Both the position numbers and the translations under genes were made by a program. The notes under the pieces were generated by a model, which saw only the letters and a list, made by a program, of their open reading frames with translations, ran no database searches and was not told where the DNA came from. Below are positions 1-8,878 of a DNA stretch of 64,000 nt, piece after piece (position 1 is the first letter of the stretch; each line of letters opens with the position of its first letter). The stretch is from Pedobacter sp. PACM 27299 (lineage in GTDB: Bacteria; Bacteroidota; Bacteroidia; Sphingobacteriales; Sphingobacteriaceae): NCBI RefSeq assembly GCF_001412655.1, contig NZ_CP012996.1, positions 1,054,001-1,118,000 of the forward strand, in the 5' to 3' direction.

Positions 1-725
<725 letters not shown>

Positions 726-777
726 TTATAAATATCAAAATGTTAAAGGCCGTTTTCAGAGCCCACAATTCGGTTTG

Positions 778-785
778 CAAAGTTA
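778..785 (-). promoter_or_regulatory. Candidate -7 element upstream of atpD
   Basis: On the minus strand these bases read TAACTTTG, a full match to the Bacteroidota -7 consensus TAnnTTTG, about 70 bases upstream of the atpD start. No clear TTG sits at the expected -33 distance, so this is a moderate call from one element only. Confidence 0.45.
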
Positions 786-945
786 AGATTTTTCAACATA
801 AATTGCATATATAAATAAAAAGTTTTTCCACAGTTTTTAAATCAATATTTTAGCGGGTATAAAACAAGGTACGAACAAGCCGTTTTTGACGTTAAAAAGA
901 GCGTATTTGTGGCTGTACATTCATCATAAGGAAACTGAGAAATTC

Positions 946-1854
946 ATGAAAACAATATTAGTAACGGGGAGCAATGGCCTTCTAGGGCAGAAAATCACAG
1001 AAAGAGTGCTCGCAACAAAACAGTTTAATCTGATTGCGACCGCAAAAGGGGAGAACCGTTATCCAATTAAAGAGGGATATGTTTATGCTGAAATGGATAT
1101 TTTAGATGCTGCCAATGTGGAAGAAATTGTAGCGAAATATAAACCCGATGCCATCATTCACACTGCCGCAATGACCAATGTGGATACCTGCGAAGATCAA
1201 AAAGAGTTGGCTTATGCGCTAAATGTGAAAGCAGTGGAGACACTTATTGCAGTTTGTGAGCAATTCGACGTGCAGCTGGTTCATTTGTCTACAGACTTTG
1301 TTTTTGATGGCAAAAACGGACCGTATGATGAAGAAGCGCCTACCTGCCCTTTAAGTTATTACGGACAAACCAAAGTAGAGGCCGAACAAGCACTGCAAAA
1401 GTCAAATTGCAAATGGGCTGTATTGAGGACGATTATCGTATATGGTATTGTGAGCGATATGAGCCGCAGTAATATTGTACTTTGGGCAAAAGGTGCTTTA
1501 GAAAAGGGACAGCCCATTAATGTCGTGAACGACCAGTGGCGCATGCCAACCCTGGCAGAAGACTTAGCCGATTGCTGTCTGCTGGCCATAGAGAAAAATG
1601 CGCAGGGCATATATAATGCTTCTGGAAAAGATATGATGAGCATTTCAGAATTAGTGGCTATAGTGGCCGATTTCTGGAACCTGGATAAAGGACTGATTAA
1701 AGAGATCTCTGCTGAAACTTTAAACCAAACCGCTAAACGTCCGGCAAGAACCGGATTTATCCTGGATAAATCCATCCGCGATCTGGGCTATGCCCCGCAC
1801 AGCTTTGAAGAAGGACTGACCTTATTAGCTACACAATTGCAAACAACCGTTTAA
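946..1854 (+). CDS. RmlD-like SDR-family sugar-nucleotide reductase
   Basis: A 302-residue NAD(P)-binding protein of the extended short-chain dehydrogenase type, closest in layout to dTDP-4-dehydrorhamnose reductases (RmlD). The N-terminus shows the Rossmann glycine motif TGSNGLLGQ. It is followed by an HTAAMTNVD segment and by the YxxxK catalytic pair in YYGQTKVEAE, all typical of RmlD-like proteins. No other rhamnose genes (rmlA, rmlB, rmlC) are nearby, so the true substrate is unknown. The frame is open upstream to 886, but the ATG at 946 places the Rossmann strand at the N-terminus as in homologues. The next gene follows after 19 bases in the same direction. Confidence is high for the family and low for the substrate. 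Confidence 0.85.
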   Translation: MKTILVTGSNGLLGQKITERVLATKQFNLIATAKGENRYPIKEGYVYAEMDILDAANVEEIVAKYKPDAIIHTAAMTNVDTCEDQKELAYALNVKAVETLIAVCEQFDVQLVHLSTDFVFDGKNGPYDEEAPTCPLSYYGQTKVEAEQALQKSNCKWAVLRTIIVYGIVSDMSRSNIVLWAKGALEKGQPINVVNDQWRMPTLAEDLADCCLLAIEKNAQGIYNASGKDMMSISELVAIVADFWNLDKGLIKEISAETLNQTAKRPARTGFILDKSIRDLGYAPHSFEEGLTLLATQLQTTV

Positions 1855-1873
1855 ATTCTTAATTATATATACT

Positions 1874-2338
1874 ATGGCATTACAAGTTGGCGATCAAGCC
1901 CCGGATTTTAAATTATTCAGCTCAGACCTGAAAGAAGTATCCCTATCTGATTATAAAGGAAGGAAATTAGTGATCCATTTCTTCCCATTGGCTTTTACTG
2001 GTGTATGTACCGCCCAGTTGTGTACCATGAGAGATAGTTTTGGTTATTATGAAGGAATGAATGCAGATGTAGTAGGTATTTCTGTGGATTCTCCTTTTAC
2101 CCTAGCTAAATTTAAAGAAGATCAGAGCTACCAATTCCCTTTGCTTTCTGATTTTAACAAGGAAGTATCCCAGGCTTACGGTGCTTTTTACGAAGATTTC
2201 GCTTTTAATATGAAAGGAATTTCAAAAAGAGCTGCTTTTGTGATCAATGAAGAAGGAAAAGTTATTCATGCAGAAGTATTAGAAGACGCAGGGAATATGC
2301 CTGATTTTGACGCAATTAAGCGCTCAATTGAAGCCTAA
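1874..2338 (+). CDS. Peroxiredoxin (AhpC/TSA, redoxin domain)
   Basis: A 154-residue thiol peroxidase that would reduce hydrogen peroxide and organic hydroperoxides in the cytoplasm. The motif PLAFTGVC carries the peroxidatic cysteine in the family pattern PxxxTxxC. A second cysteine follows five residues later (VCTAQLC), an arrangement seen in AhpE/BCP-like peroxiredoxins. No signal peptide is visible. The length is normal for a single redoxin domain. It follows the RmlD-like gene by 19 bases and may share its transcript. The electron donor cannot be told from sequence. Confidence 0.92.
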   Translation: MALQVGDQAPDFKLFSSDLKEVSLSDYKGRKLVIHFFPLAFTGVCTAQLCTMRDSFGYYEGMNADVVGISVDSPFTLAKFKEDQSYQFPLLSDFNKEVSQAYGAFYEDFAFNMKGISKRAAFVINEEGKVIHAEVLEDAGNMPDFDAIKRSIEA

Positions 2339-2383
2339 TCGCAGTTTTTAAGCAGTAGTGTTTGAAGTTTTTTTTAAATAAAG

Positions 2384-2414
2384 TTTGTATTTTCAATTTC
2401 AAACACTACTTTTG
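2384..2414 (+). promoter_or_regulatory. Promoter of the tRNA-Arg genes, inside an inverted repeat
   Basis: A -33 element TTTG (2384-2387) and a -7 element TACTTTTG (2407-2414) are 19 bases apart, close to the Bacteroidota consensus, and lie 33 bases upstream of the first tRNA. The -7 element overlaps the right arm of a 13-base inverted repeat (arms 2354-2366 and 2398-2410), which might be an operator. Confidence 0.7.
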
Positions 2415-2447
2415 CAGTCCAATAACGAAACAACGTTTGAAGGAAAT

Positions 2448-2521
2448 GCATTTGTAGCTCAATTGGATAGAGCATCTCACTACGGATGAGAAGGTTTGGG
2501 GTTCGAATCCCTACAAGTGCA
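2448..2521 (+). tRNA. tRNA-Arg (anticodon ACG), copy 1
   Basis: A 74-base cloverleaf. The acceptor stem is GCATTTG with CAAGTGC and discriminator A. The D arm is GCTC/GAGC, the anticodon stem TCTCA/TGAGA encloses loop CTACGGA, and the T arm contains TTCGAAT. Loop positions 34-36 read ACG, which after A-to-I editing would decode CGN arginine codons. The 3' CCA is not encoded here, since CGA follows the discriminator. Confidence 0.95.
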
Positions 2522-2525
2522 CGAA

Positions 2526-2554
2526 AAACCTTAGAGAAATCTAAGGTTTTTTTT
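2526..2554 (+). terminator. Intrinsic terminator after tRNA-Arg copy 1
   Basis: A 10-bp stem (AAACCTTAGA with TCTAAGGTTT) with a GAAA loop runs into eight Ts. It starts five bases after the tRNA end, so copy 1 is probably a separate transcript. Confidence 0.9.
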
Positions 2555-2612
2555 GTTGATCTTTTCGATTATAGGTTTTATAGCCGATATCGATACAACG
2601 CAAATGAAAACC

Positions 2613-2686
2613 GCATTTGTAGCTCAATTGGATAGAGCATCTCACTACGGATGAGAAGGTTTGGGGTTCGAATCCCTACAAGTGCA
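2613..2686 (+). tRNA. tRNA-Arg (anticodon ACG), copy 2
   Basis: Identical base for base to the copy at 2448-2521, with the same cloverleaf and ACG anticodon. Here the discriminator A is directly followed by CCA (2687-2689), so a mature 3' end is encoded, possibly by chance. No convincing promoter is visible in the 58 bases between the first terminator and this gene. It may therefore depend on readthrough from copy 1. Confidence 0.95.
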
Positions 2687-2692
2687 CCACAG

Positions 2693-2730
2693 AAAGAGGG
2701 AATTTCAGCAATGAGATTCCCTCTTTTTTT
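2693..2730 (+). terminator. Intrinsic terminator after tRNA-Arg copy 2
   Basis: An 11-bp stem (AAAGAGGGAAT with ATTCCCTCTTT) and a 12-base loop are followed by a T run at 2724-2730. Confidence 0.9.
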
Positions 2731-2816
2731 ATTCATTAGTCTGATCATAAGGGATCAAGTGATAAAAAAAAGCCGAGATGCCGCATAGATTACGGTTATG
2801 TTAAGTTATCGTTAGC

Positions 2817-2850
2817 TTGTTCGATTTCTAAATTGGGCTGACTACATTTG
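2817..2850 (+). promoter_or_regulatory. Candidate promoter of the ECF sigma gene
   Basis: TTG (2817-2819) and TACATTTG (2843-2850), 23 bases apart, fit the primary-sigma promoter pattern of Bacteroidota. The predicted start of transcription is about 17 bases before the TTG start codon of the sigma gene. Confidence 0.5.
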
Positions 2851-2873
2851 TTGCTGTACTTCAGGTATCCCAA

Positions 2874-3455
2874 TTGAAACAGCAGGAAAAAAAGCAATAC
2901 ATCACTAACCTATATAATAAGTTCTGGAAGGAACTATATATTATTGCCTTTCGCCGCCTGAAGGACGAAGCGCAAGTGGAGGATATTCTACAAGACCTGT
3001 TCCTTTCTTTGCTGGAAAGTGATTATGAACTTGAAAATGAAAATTCGGTTCGCTCGCTACTCCACACGCGTCTGAAAAGCCGTATCATAGATTTTTTTAG
3101 AAAGGAACTTTTGAAACTAAATTTCAAAAATCAAGAGGCTTCAAAAGTCGAAACCAACTCCAACTCTAGCGATGACCACCTGATGAGCCGCGAACTGGAA
3201 TCGGTAGTCATGCAGGAAATCAAAGCATTGCCGGAAAAAATGAAAGAAATATTCCTACTCAGTCGCCACGAAATGCTTTCAAATGATGAAATAGCTGGGC
3301 GACTAAATATTTCCAATAAAACAGTGAGAAACCAATTGAGTACGGCCATAAAAAGAATCAGGCTGACAGTTAACAGGTACAACTCGGACGAATGTGAACC
3401 CGCATCCGTTAACCTGATCATCACATTAGCGGCCTTACTGTTAAGAGATTATTAA
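2874..3455 (+). CDS. ECF-type RNA polymerase sigma factor
   Basis: A 193-residue extracytoplasmic-function sigma factor. Region 2 lies at about residues 12-75, with the helix QVEDILQDLFLSLLES that binds core polymerase and the -10 region. Region 4 lies at about 118-165, with the helix-turn-helix around NDEIAGRLNISNKTVRNQLS. The start is a TTG at 2874, because no ATG or GTG occurs in frame between the promoter-like element and the conserved start of region 2. The downstream FecR and TonB receptor genes make this a FecI-type system, in which a signal at the outer membrane frees the sigma factor. Likely targets are the receptor gene or its own locus. The inducing ligand is unknown. Confidence 0.9.
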   Translation: MKQQEKKQYITNLYNKFWKELYIIAFRRLKDEAQVEDILQDLFLSLLESDYELENENSVRSLLHTRLKSRIIDFFRKELLKLNFKNQEASKVETNSNSSDDHLMSRELESVVMQEIKALPEKMKEIFLLSRHEMLSNDEIAGRLNISNKTVRNQLSTAIKRIRLTVNRYNSDECEPASVNLIITLAALLLRDY

Positions 3456-3539
3456 CGGAAACCATCATTCGTATTAAGTTTTATTTTGCTCTGGGACAAG
3501 TGTTCTGCCTGTTCGGTTATATAGGCAAAAGCACAACAT

Positions 3540-4469
3540 ATGGAGGAACGGGAAAATAAAAGATTATTGGACAATTGGTATGCAGCCTTTGATCTTTCTG
3601 GCAAGGATTTGAAGGTGTTTACCGATGCTGAACATGAAGAGGGAGTACGTATCAGGTTACTCAATAAGATCGTTGCCCACATCCCTGAGTCTAAGCGCCG
3701 ACCTCATCTTTTTATTCGGACACCTATCCGCTGGATGAATGTGGCAGCTGTACTGGCTTTTTTCCTTCTTAGCATTCCGATTTATCAGTACTTAAAAAAG
3801 TATGACAGGCAGCATATTACAGCTACCACTCTTACTTCCAGTAAAGCCGGATCAGGTAAGATGCTTAAGGTGACGTTGGCAGATGGATCGGAAATTCTCC
3901 TAAACTCAGGATCTGAACTCAGGTATCCTCGTCAATTCAGTGGTAAACAGCGGTTGGTTTACCTCAATGGTGAAGCTTTCTTTAAGGTGAAGCACCGTGC
4001 GGATCAGCCATTTGTAGTGACTACAGGTAAAATCAAGACCACAGTATTAGGTACCTCCTTTAACATCAAGGCCTACTCAGGTTTAGATCACATTGCGGTG
4101 AACGTAGCAACGGGTAAAGTAGCTGTTGCAGCCTCCGGCAAGACCCTGGCCTTACTCCTCCCGAACCAGCAGATCAATGTTCAGACGGCTAGCGGCAATT
4201 TTGAGCTGCTGGAATTCAACGCCCAACTGGCCAGCTCATGGCAAGACGGCAAGATCAGATTAGATGGAGCTTCTTTCAAGGAACTATCCTTAGTGATTAA
4301 AAATGCCTGGGGACTTACACTTGAAACGAAAAGTGCCAGAATTACTGCAGCAAATTTTAAAACCACATTCCATACAAACAATAAAATCACAGAGGTTATG
4401 AAAGCAATCAGCAAAATGACAGGTGCAAAATACCGCATCAGGGACCATACAATCACGCTATATGAATAG
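3540..4469 (+). CDS. FecR family anti-sigma factor / sigma regulator
   Basis: A 309-residue inner-membrane regulator. The short cytoplasmic N-terminal part (residues 1-60) would hold the ECF sigma factor. One membrane helix spans about residues 65-84. The periplasmic part contains the FecR domain (about 100-200, including VTLADGSEILLNSGSEL and a GEAFFKV segment). It ends in a DUF4974-like domain, with a SFKELSLVIKNAWGLTLE segment. This order is the standard Bacteroidota FecR layout. It lies 84 bases after the sigma gene and 183 bases before the TonB receptor whose periplasmic STN domain it should contact. Confidence 0.93.
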   Translation: MEERENKRLLDNWYAAFDLSGKDLKVFTDAEHEEGVRIRLLNKIVAHIPESKRRPHLFIRTPIRWMNVAAVLAFFLLSIPIYQYLKKYDRQHITATTLTSSKAGSGKMLKVTLADGSEILLNSGSELRYPRQFSGKQRLVYLNGEAFFKVKHRADQPFVVTTGKIKTTVLGTSFNIKAYSGLDHIAVNVATGKVAVAASGKTLALLLPNQQINVQTASGNFELLEFNAQLASSWQDGKIRLDGASFKELSLVIKNAWGLTLETKSARITAANFKTTFHTNNKITEVMKAISKMTGAKYRIRDHTITLYE

Positions 4470-4488
4470 ATAAGTATCAAAAACAGAA

Positions 4489-4530
4489 ACAGCGGCTAAC
4501 GCCCCGTCGAAAGTTTGTTAGTACCGCTGT
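4489..4530 (+). other. Stem-loop between fecR and the TonB receptor gene
   Basis: ACAGCGG plus CTAAC at 4489-4500 pair with GTTAG (4517-4521) and CCGCTGT (4524-4530), leaving a two-base bulge and a 16-base loop. No T run follows, so it is not a plain intrinsic terminator. It may be an RNA processing or stability element that separates sigma/anti-sigma expression from receptor expression. Confidence 0.45.
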
Positions 4531-4587
4531 GTAATTAAAGGCATTAACCATTTAACCACAATCAAAAATAGGAAAGCGATGTGAATT

Positions 4588-4602
4588 GACAATACAATTG
4601 TC
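4588..4602. promoter_or_regulatory. Inverted repeat upstream of the TonB receptor gene
   Basis: GACAAT and ATTGTC are separated by three bases, 50 bases before the receptor ATG. The position suits an operator or part of an ECF-sigma promoter. The call rests on symmetry and position only. Confidence 0.35.
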
Positions 4603-4652
4603 GGATTTATTCATGCGCGCTGTCTATACTGTTTTTGAACAACAAAACACAC

Positions 4653-7600
4653 ATGAAAAAAAATGTTACGGCGATTATGAGAATCACAACCGTTGTATTA
4701 GGATTATTAATTGGCTTCAGCAGTATGATCTGCGCCCATGAGAGCAAGGCACAGAAACTGAATGAAGTGATGATTAATCTCCAGGTAAAAAATGAAAACA
4801 TGGCAGCTGTATTGGCTAAAATCGAAGTCAGTACGGGTATTGCCTTCACTTATGATAAAACTTTACTGAGCAAGTTAAACCTCTCCGCTCAGGATTATCA
4901 GGGGGAATCACTTCCTCTGGTTCTCCGAAAGCTGTTAAAGAATACAGGTTACGAATATGAAGTCATCAATAATAATGTGGTGATCGGCAAAGCGAAAACA
5001 GCAGCTAAGCCTGTTAAACCCGGAAGCATCAGCGGTAAAATCATAGATGAACGGGCTGATGTGCTGCCTGGCGCAACGATTAAAGTAGTAGAAACAGGAC
5101 AAACGGTTCAAACAACTGTTGATGGTAAGTACATCATTACCATAGAACCCGGAACTTATACCCTGGAAATCAGTTATGTTTCTTATCTAAAACAACGGAT
5201 CACAGAGGTTATCGTAAAATCTGGCGAGCATACTGGTCTTGACATTTCCATGAAACCGGATTCCAAAGGTTTGTCTGAGATAACGATCACCAGCAGCTAC
5301 AAAAAGGCCTCCGTAGCGAGCCTTTATGTTCAGCAAAAAAATGCTGCTAATTTATCGGATGGTATTTCTTCTGAACAAATCAGCGCAACGCCAGATAAGC
5401 ATTTGGGCGAAACATTAAAAAGAATCACTGGTGTAACTACCAATGAAAACAAGAAAGTAATAGTTCGTGGTATTGCGGAGCGCTATAATGTATCCTTGCT
5501 CAATGGAAGTCCACTGCCAAGCACCGACGTACAGGAACGTGATTTTGAGTTCAACCTGATCCCTACTAACCTGGTAGAGAATGTGGTAGTGGCCAAGTCT
5601 GCTACTGCTGATATGCCTTATGGTTTTGCCGGTGGACTGATTCAGATCACGACTAAATCTGTCCCTGAATCCAATTTTCTTTCTTTTAGTGCGGGTAGTT
5701 CTTTTAACAGCCGCACAACTGGGAAAGATTTTCTAGGCTACGGACGTGGTAAGTATGATTATTTGGGTTTTGATGATGGGAGTAGGGATCATTTTCCTAA
5801 AGACCTCTTGAATCTGGCTGCCTATGACGCTTCAAAACCAGACGCCGGTAACCAGATTAAGGTCGCTCAGATCGGCGCACAAAACAAACGCATCGGAGGA
5901 ACGGAGCGCCTGGGCACACGTAGCTTTCAATCTATGCCTTCGCAGAATTACCAGTTTAGTTTAGGGAGAAGCTACGCACTCAGCACTACCAAAGAGCGTA
6001 AACTGGGCTTTGTAGCTTCAGTGAGTTATCGAAATACACAGAATATCGATGACATTTCCACTATGAGGCGAGGCGACTGGACTCATGAACCCACGCGTGG
6101 TGATGATCCGACAGACATCAATACGGGAAATGTCTATGGCTTCAACACCACTTTAGGTGTTATGCTGAACGGCGGTATCAAGACAAGGGAGCATCAGATC
6201 AGTACTTATAATTTATATACCCGTATTTTCGACAATAGATTCAGCCGCTATTCAGGTTGGAGTTACCATAATCCGAAGAATGAGGGTGATAATTATCCGA
6301 ACATTCAAGAAGACGACAGGCCTAAATTCACGGATCTGCTGCAAAATAAAGTTAGCGGTGTTCATCGGATCAATCCGGTAAAGATAGAGTGGAGCCTGGC
6401 AAGAACATCTTTAAAAGCCCTGGAACAGGATGCAGTAAGTGCTGATTTGAATAGCCGGGAAATCGCAAATACAGTGCTGTACAGTTACCAATTGAGTAGC
6501 ACCAGCGATCCGGGATTTGGCACCTTTCACCGCGACCAATACGTTTACAAGGAAAATAATTTCGATGGAACACTTAGTGCTGCCTACGACTTTAAGCTGG
6601 GCCTTAGCAAGCATATTGTTAAGATCGGTGCCAATTACCTGAAAAAGCATGCTTTCTATGATTGGAAGATCTTGCCAATCGCCATGAGTCCGAAATCTAC
6701 CATACCTATCGAAACGCTGCCCATTCAGGAATGGGGCAACCACATGAGCATGGAAGATCTTGCAAACAGCATATTCTATTTCAATAAAGAATATACCTTA
6801 AATAAATTTGAAGCCAAGAGTGTCAATTCAGGTGTTTTTGTTATGCTGGACCATAAAGTGCTCCCCAATCTGCGTTTCGTATGGGGAGCGAGGGCTGAAT
6901 ACTTTAAGCTGGATACTATTGTTAACTCTGCCAGTTTATTGAAGGATAAAATAAGTGAAATTTTCTTTGAAGAAAAGAAAAATTGGTATATCCTTCCTTC
7001 AGCAAATATTACTTATTCACCACTGAAAGAGTTGAACCTGCGTACCTCTTATGCCAAATCGGCTGTAAGGTCAGGATTGATGGAAAGTTCCAGGTTCTCC
7101 CGATACAATCCGAATTATGGCTCTGTCATCAGAAGTAGCGGAGTGAGTAGCACATTGATTGATAATTTCGATGTGAAGGTAGAGTTGTTTCCGGGATCAG
7201 GAGAATTGTTGTCGGCCGGCTATTTCTATAAATTCTTTGATAAACCCGCTGAATACTACAGACTCGACAACGAAAACAATGGAAGAGGCTATATCACGAT
7301 TTCCAATTCAGACTGGGCTAAAGTAAAGGGCTGGGAATTTGAGCTTCGTAAGAATTTGGGATTCGTATATGACGGACTGCCTTTTCTGAAGAATATCTAC
7401 CTGAGCGGTAACCTGACGATTCAAAGTTCAAAAGTAAGAGCAAGGGCTATACAATATGATAAAAAAGCTGATGGTACCGATTCACTCTATTATAAATACC
7501 TAAAGTACCCGCGTGCCTTATACGGACAGGTGCCCTTATTATACAATGCAGGGATCCAGTATATCGGTAAAAATTTGGGCTTAAACTTGACCTATAATCA

Positions 7601-7976
7601 TTCCGGCTATAAAACTTTCATTACAGGTGTAGAACCTGCATTTGTAGAATATGAAAGGCCACGCTCACAAATGGATGCCCAGATCAGCTATAAATTTCTG
7701 AAGGGAAAAATGGAAACGAAACTAAATATGAGCAACCTGCTGGATGCGCCTTTCCGTTATTTTATCAATGACCCAAGTACTTATGAATTGAAACCAGGTA
7801 ATGAAGGCGCATTGGAACTGGAGTGGAATGACAAATACGAATACAAATTTGGCTTCTCAGAGAAATTTGAAAAGGGGTATGTAGATAAGGTTACCAATAG
7901 GCGAGTTGGCGATCGCGAAACCTTTACACGTTATGTCGGCCGTACTTTCAGTCTGTCTTTATCCTATAATTTCTAA
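4653..7976 (+). CDS. TonB-dependent outer-membrane receptor with STN signalling domain
   Basis: A 1107-residue receptor. Domains in order are a signal peptide (residues 1 to about 33), an STN/secretin-like domain (about 40-115, the part that signals to FecR), a carboxypeptidase-regulatory-like domain (about 125-200, GSISGKIIDE), a plug domain (about 225-330), and a 22-strand-type beta barrel ending in the terminal aromatic SLSYNF. It imports a ligand through the outer membrane using TonB energy and reports occupancy to FecR. The frame is open from a TTG at 4635, but the ATG at 4653 gives the better signal peptide. Domain order and gene order both say it is the input of the sigma system. Its substrate is not evident; no SusD partner is present, which argues against a standard polysaccharide system. 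Confidence 0.93.
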   Translation: MKKNVTAIMRITTVVLGLLIGFSSMICAHESKAQKLNEVMINLQVKNENMAAVLAKIEVSTGIAFTYDKTLLSKLNLSAQDYQGESLPLVLRKLLKNTGYEYEVINNNVVIGKAKTAAKPVKPGSISGKIIDERADVLPGATIKVVETGQTVQTTVDGKYIITIEPGTYTLEISYVSYLKQRITEVIVKSGEHTGLDISMKPDSKGLSEITITSSYKKASVASLYVQQKNAANLSDGISSEQISATPDKHLGETLKRITGVTTNENKKVIVRGIAERYNVSLLNGSPLPSTDVQERDFEFNLIPTNLVENVVVAKSATADMPYGFAGGLIQITTKSVPESNFLSFSAGSSFNSRTTGKDFLGYGRGKYDYLGFDDGSRDHFPKDLLNLAAYDASKPDAGNQIKVAQIGAQNKRIGGTERLGTRSFQSMPSQNYQFSLGRSYALSTTKERKLGFVASVSYRNTQNIDDISTMRRGDWTHEPTRGDDPTDINTGNVYGFNTTLGVMLNGGIKTREHQISTYNLYTRIFDNRFSRYSGWSYHNPKNEGDNYPNIQEDDRPKFTDLLQNKVSGVHRINPVKIEWSLARTSLKALEQDAVSADLNSREIANTVLYSYQLSSTSDPGFGTFHRDQYVYKENNFDGTLSAAYDFKLGLSKHIVKIGANYLKKHAFYDWKILPIAMSPKSTIPIETLPIQEWGNHMSMEDLANSIFYFNKEYTLNKFEAKSVNSGVFVMLDHKVLPNLRFVWGARAEYFKLDTIVNSASLLKDKISEIFFEEKKNWYILPSANITYSPLKELNLRTSYAKSAVRSGLMESSRFSRYNPNYGSVIRSSGVSSTLIDNFDVKVELFPGSGELLSAGYFYKFFDKPAEYYRLDNENNGRGYITISNSDWAKVKGWEFELRKNLGFVYDGLPFLKNIYLSGNLTIQSSKVRARAIQYDKKADGTDSLYYKYLKYPRALYGQVPLLYNAGIQYIGKNLGLNLTYNHSGYKTFITGVEPAFVEYERPRSQMDAQISYKFLKGKMETKLNMSNLLDAPFRYFINDPSTYELKPGNEGALELEWNDKYEYKFGFSEKFEKGYVDKVTNRRVGDRETFTRYVGRTFSLSLSYNF

Positions 7977-7985
7977 CCTCATATC

Positions 7986-8807
7986 ATGAATAACAAATTT
8001 AAAATCATATACCTGGCTGCCATCCTGCCGCTATTCCTGTTCAGTGCCTGCGAAAAAGACGGGACTAATGTTATGCCGATCATTAAAGGCATCAATAAAA
8101 AATTCGACATCAGTGCATTTGTTTTGGGAGATACCATTGAACAATATTTCGATGGGGTTAAAATGCGGGAATACTATGGTCGTGTAAGTACCTTGGGCTC
8201 ATTTAGTCAGCTCGCATTTGAGAAGGATGAGATCAATATGGAGCTGAAAAGGAAAAGTACCGCTGAGGTCATCTATAAACAAACGTTCCATATCAGTGAT
8301 AAGGACAACATTGTTCCAAAATTCTATTTTGACGGAAAGAAAATCAGTAACCAATACATTTATCCCGACCCAGAAGGGGATGACTATACGGTGAATTTTT
8401 ATCTGAGTCCTTCGAATGGCACAAAGCCGGCAGATATCAATATTGATGTACTTGAATATTATGAAGACAGTACCAGGCCGGGCGGAATCTATGTAGTCAA
8501 TACAACGTCCTTTACAATTGCTGAAAATGTACAGGTCGGCACCTGGAGCCCTTATTATAAGATTCCAGTACCTGTGGTTACGCCTACCCGAACTGACACC
8601 GATCTCTACCCAATTGTAGTGATCAGAGATGCTAAAACGAAAGACTATTACATGAATGACAGAGATGGAAGCACTTTAGCGGTAGAGTTGCCCTACGATG
8701 GTAGTTCCCCGGGTAAAGTTCAAAGTTGTTTTCTTGCAAAAAAGAGAAGTATCGATAAGAAATTTTATATGGAGTTTTATGATCTTGTCCAATTGTTTCC
8801 CCGCTAG
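7986..8807 (+). CDS. Lipoprotein of unknown function next to the TonB receptor
   Basis: A 273-residue protein with a hydrophobic N-terminus and the lipobox LFSAC, with Cys22 as the lipidation site. It should therefore be an exported lipoprotein. I do not recognise the rest as a known family; it is rich in aromatic and acidic residues and looks like a beta-rich extracellular domain. It begins nine bases after the receptor stop codon and is surely co-transcribed with it. By position it could be a surface accessory that captures the ligand for the receptor, like the lipoproteins paired with many Bacteroidota receptors, but it has no visible SusD-type repeats. Confidence 0.8.
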   Translation: MNNKFKIIYLAAILPLFLFSACEKDGTNVMPIIKGINKKFDISAFVLGDTIEQYFDGVKMREYYGRVSTLGSFSQLAFEKDEINMELKRKSTAEVIYKQTFHISDKDNIVPKFYFDGKKISNQYIYPDPEGDDYTVNFYLSPSNGTKPADINIDVLEYYEDSTRPGGIYVVNTTSFTIAENVQVGTWSPYYKIPVPVVTPTRTDTDLYPIVVIRDAKTKDYYMNDRDGSTLAVELPYDGSSPGKVQSCFLAKKRSIDKKFYMEFYDLVQLFPR

Positions 8808-8837
8808 TATTGCATATTAATTAATAACCTCATCAGT

Positions 8838-8869
8838 AGAGCCTGTATCGTAAATGATCAGGCTCTTTC
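8838..8869. terminator. Terminator between convergent genes
   Basis: AGAGCCTG (8838-8845) pairs with CAGGCTCT (8859-8866) around a 13-base loop and is followed by TTTCT. It sits between the end of the lipoprotein gene and the end of the DUF2207 gene on the other strand. Confidence 0.7.
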
Positions 8870-8878
8870 TCCAAAGGC

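Noticed and set aside
886..945. Upstream extension of the RmlD-like gene
   Set aside because: The extra 20 residues precede the Rossmann strand, which in this family begins at or near the first methionine.
2448..2686. Twin tRNAs as a possible integration site (att) of a genomic island
   Set aside because: The repeat covers the whole tRNA in both copies, only 91 bases lie between them, and no integrase or foreign genes are near. Tandem gene duplication is simpler.
4489..4530. An intrinsic terminator after fecR
   Set aside because: The stem is good but no T run follows, so it is listed only as a stem-loop.
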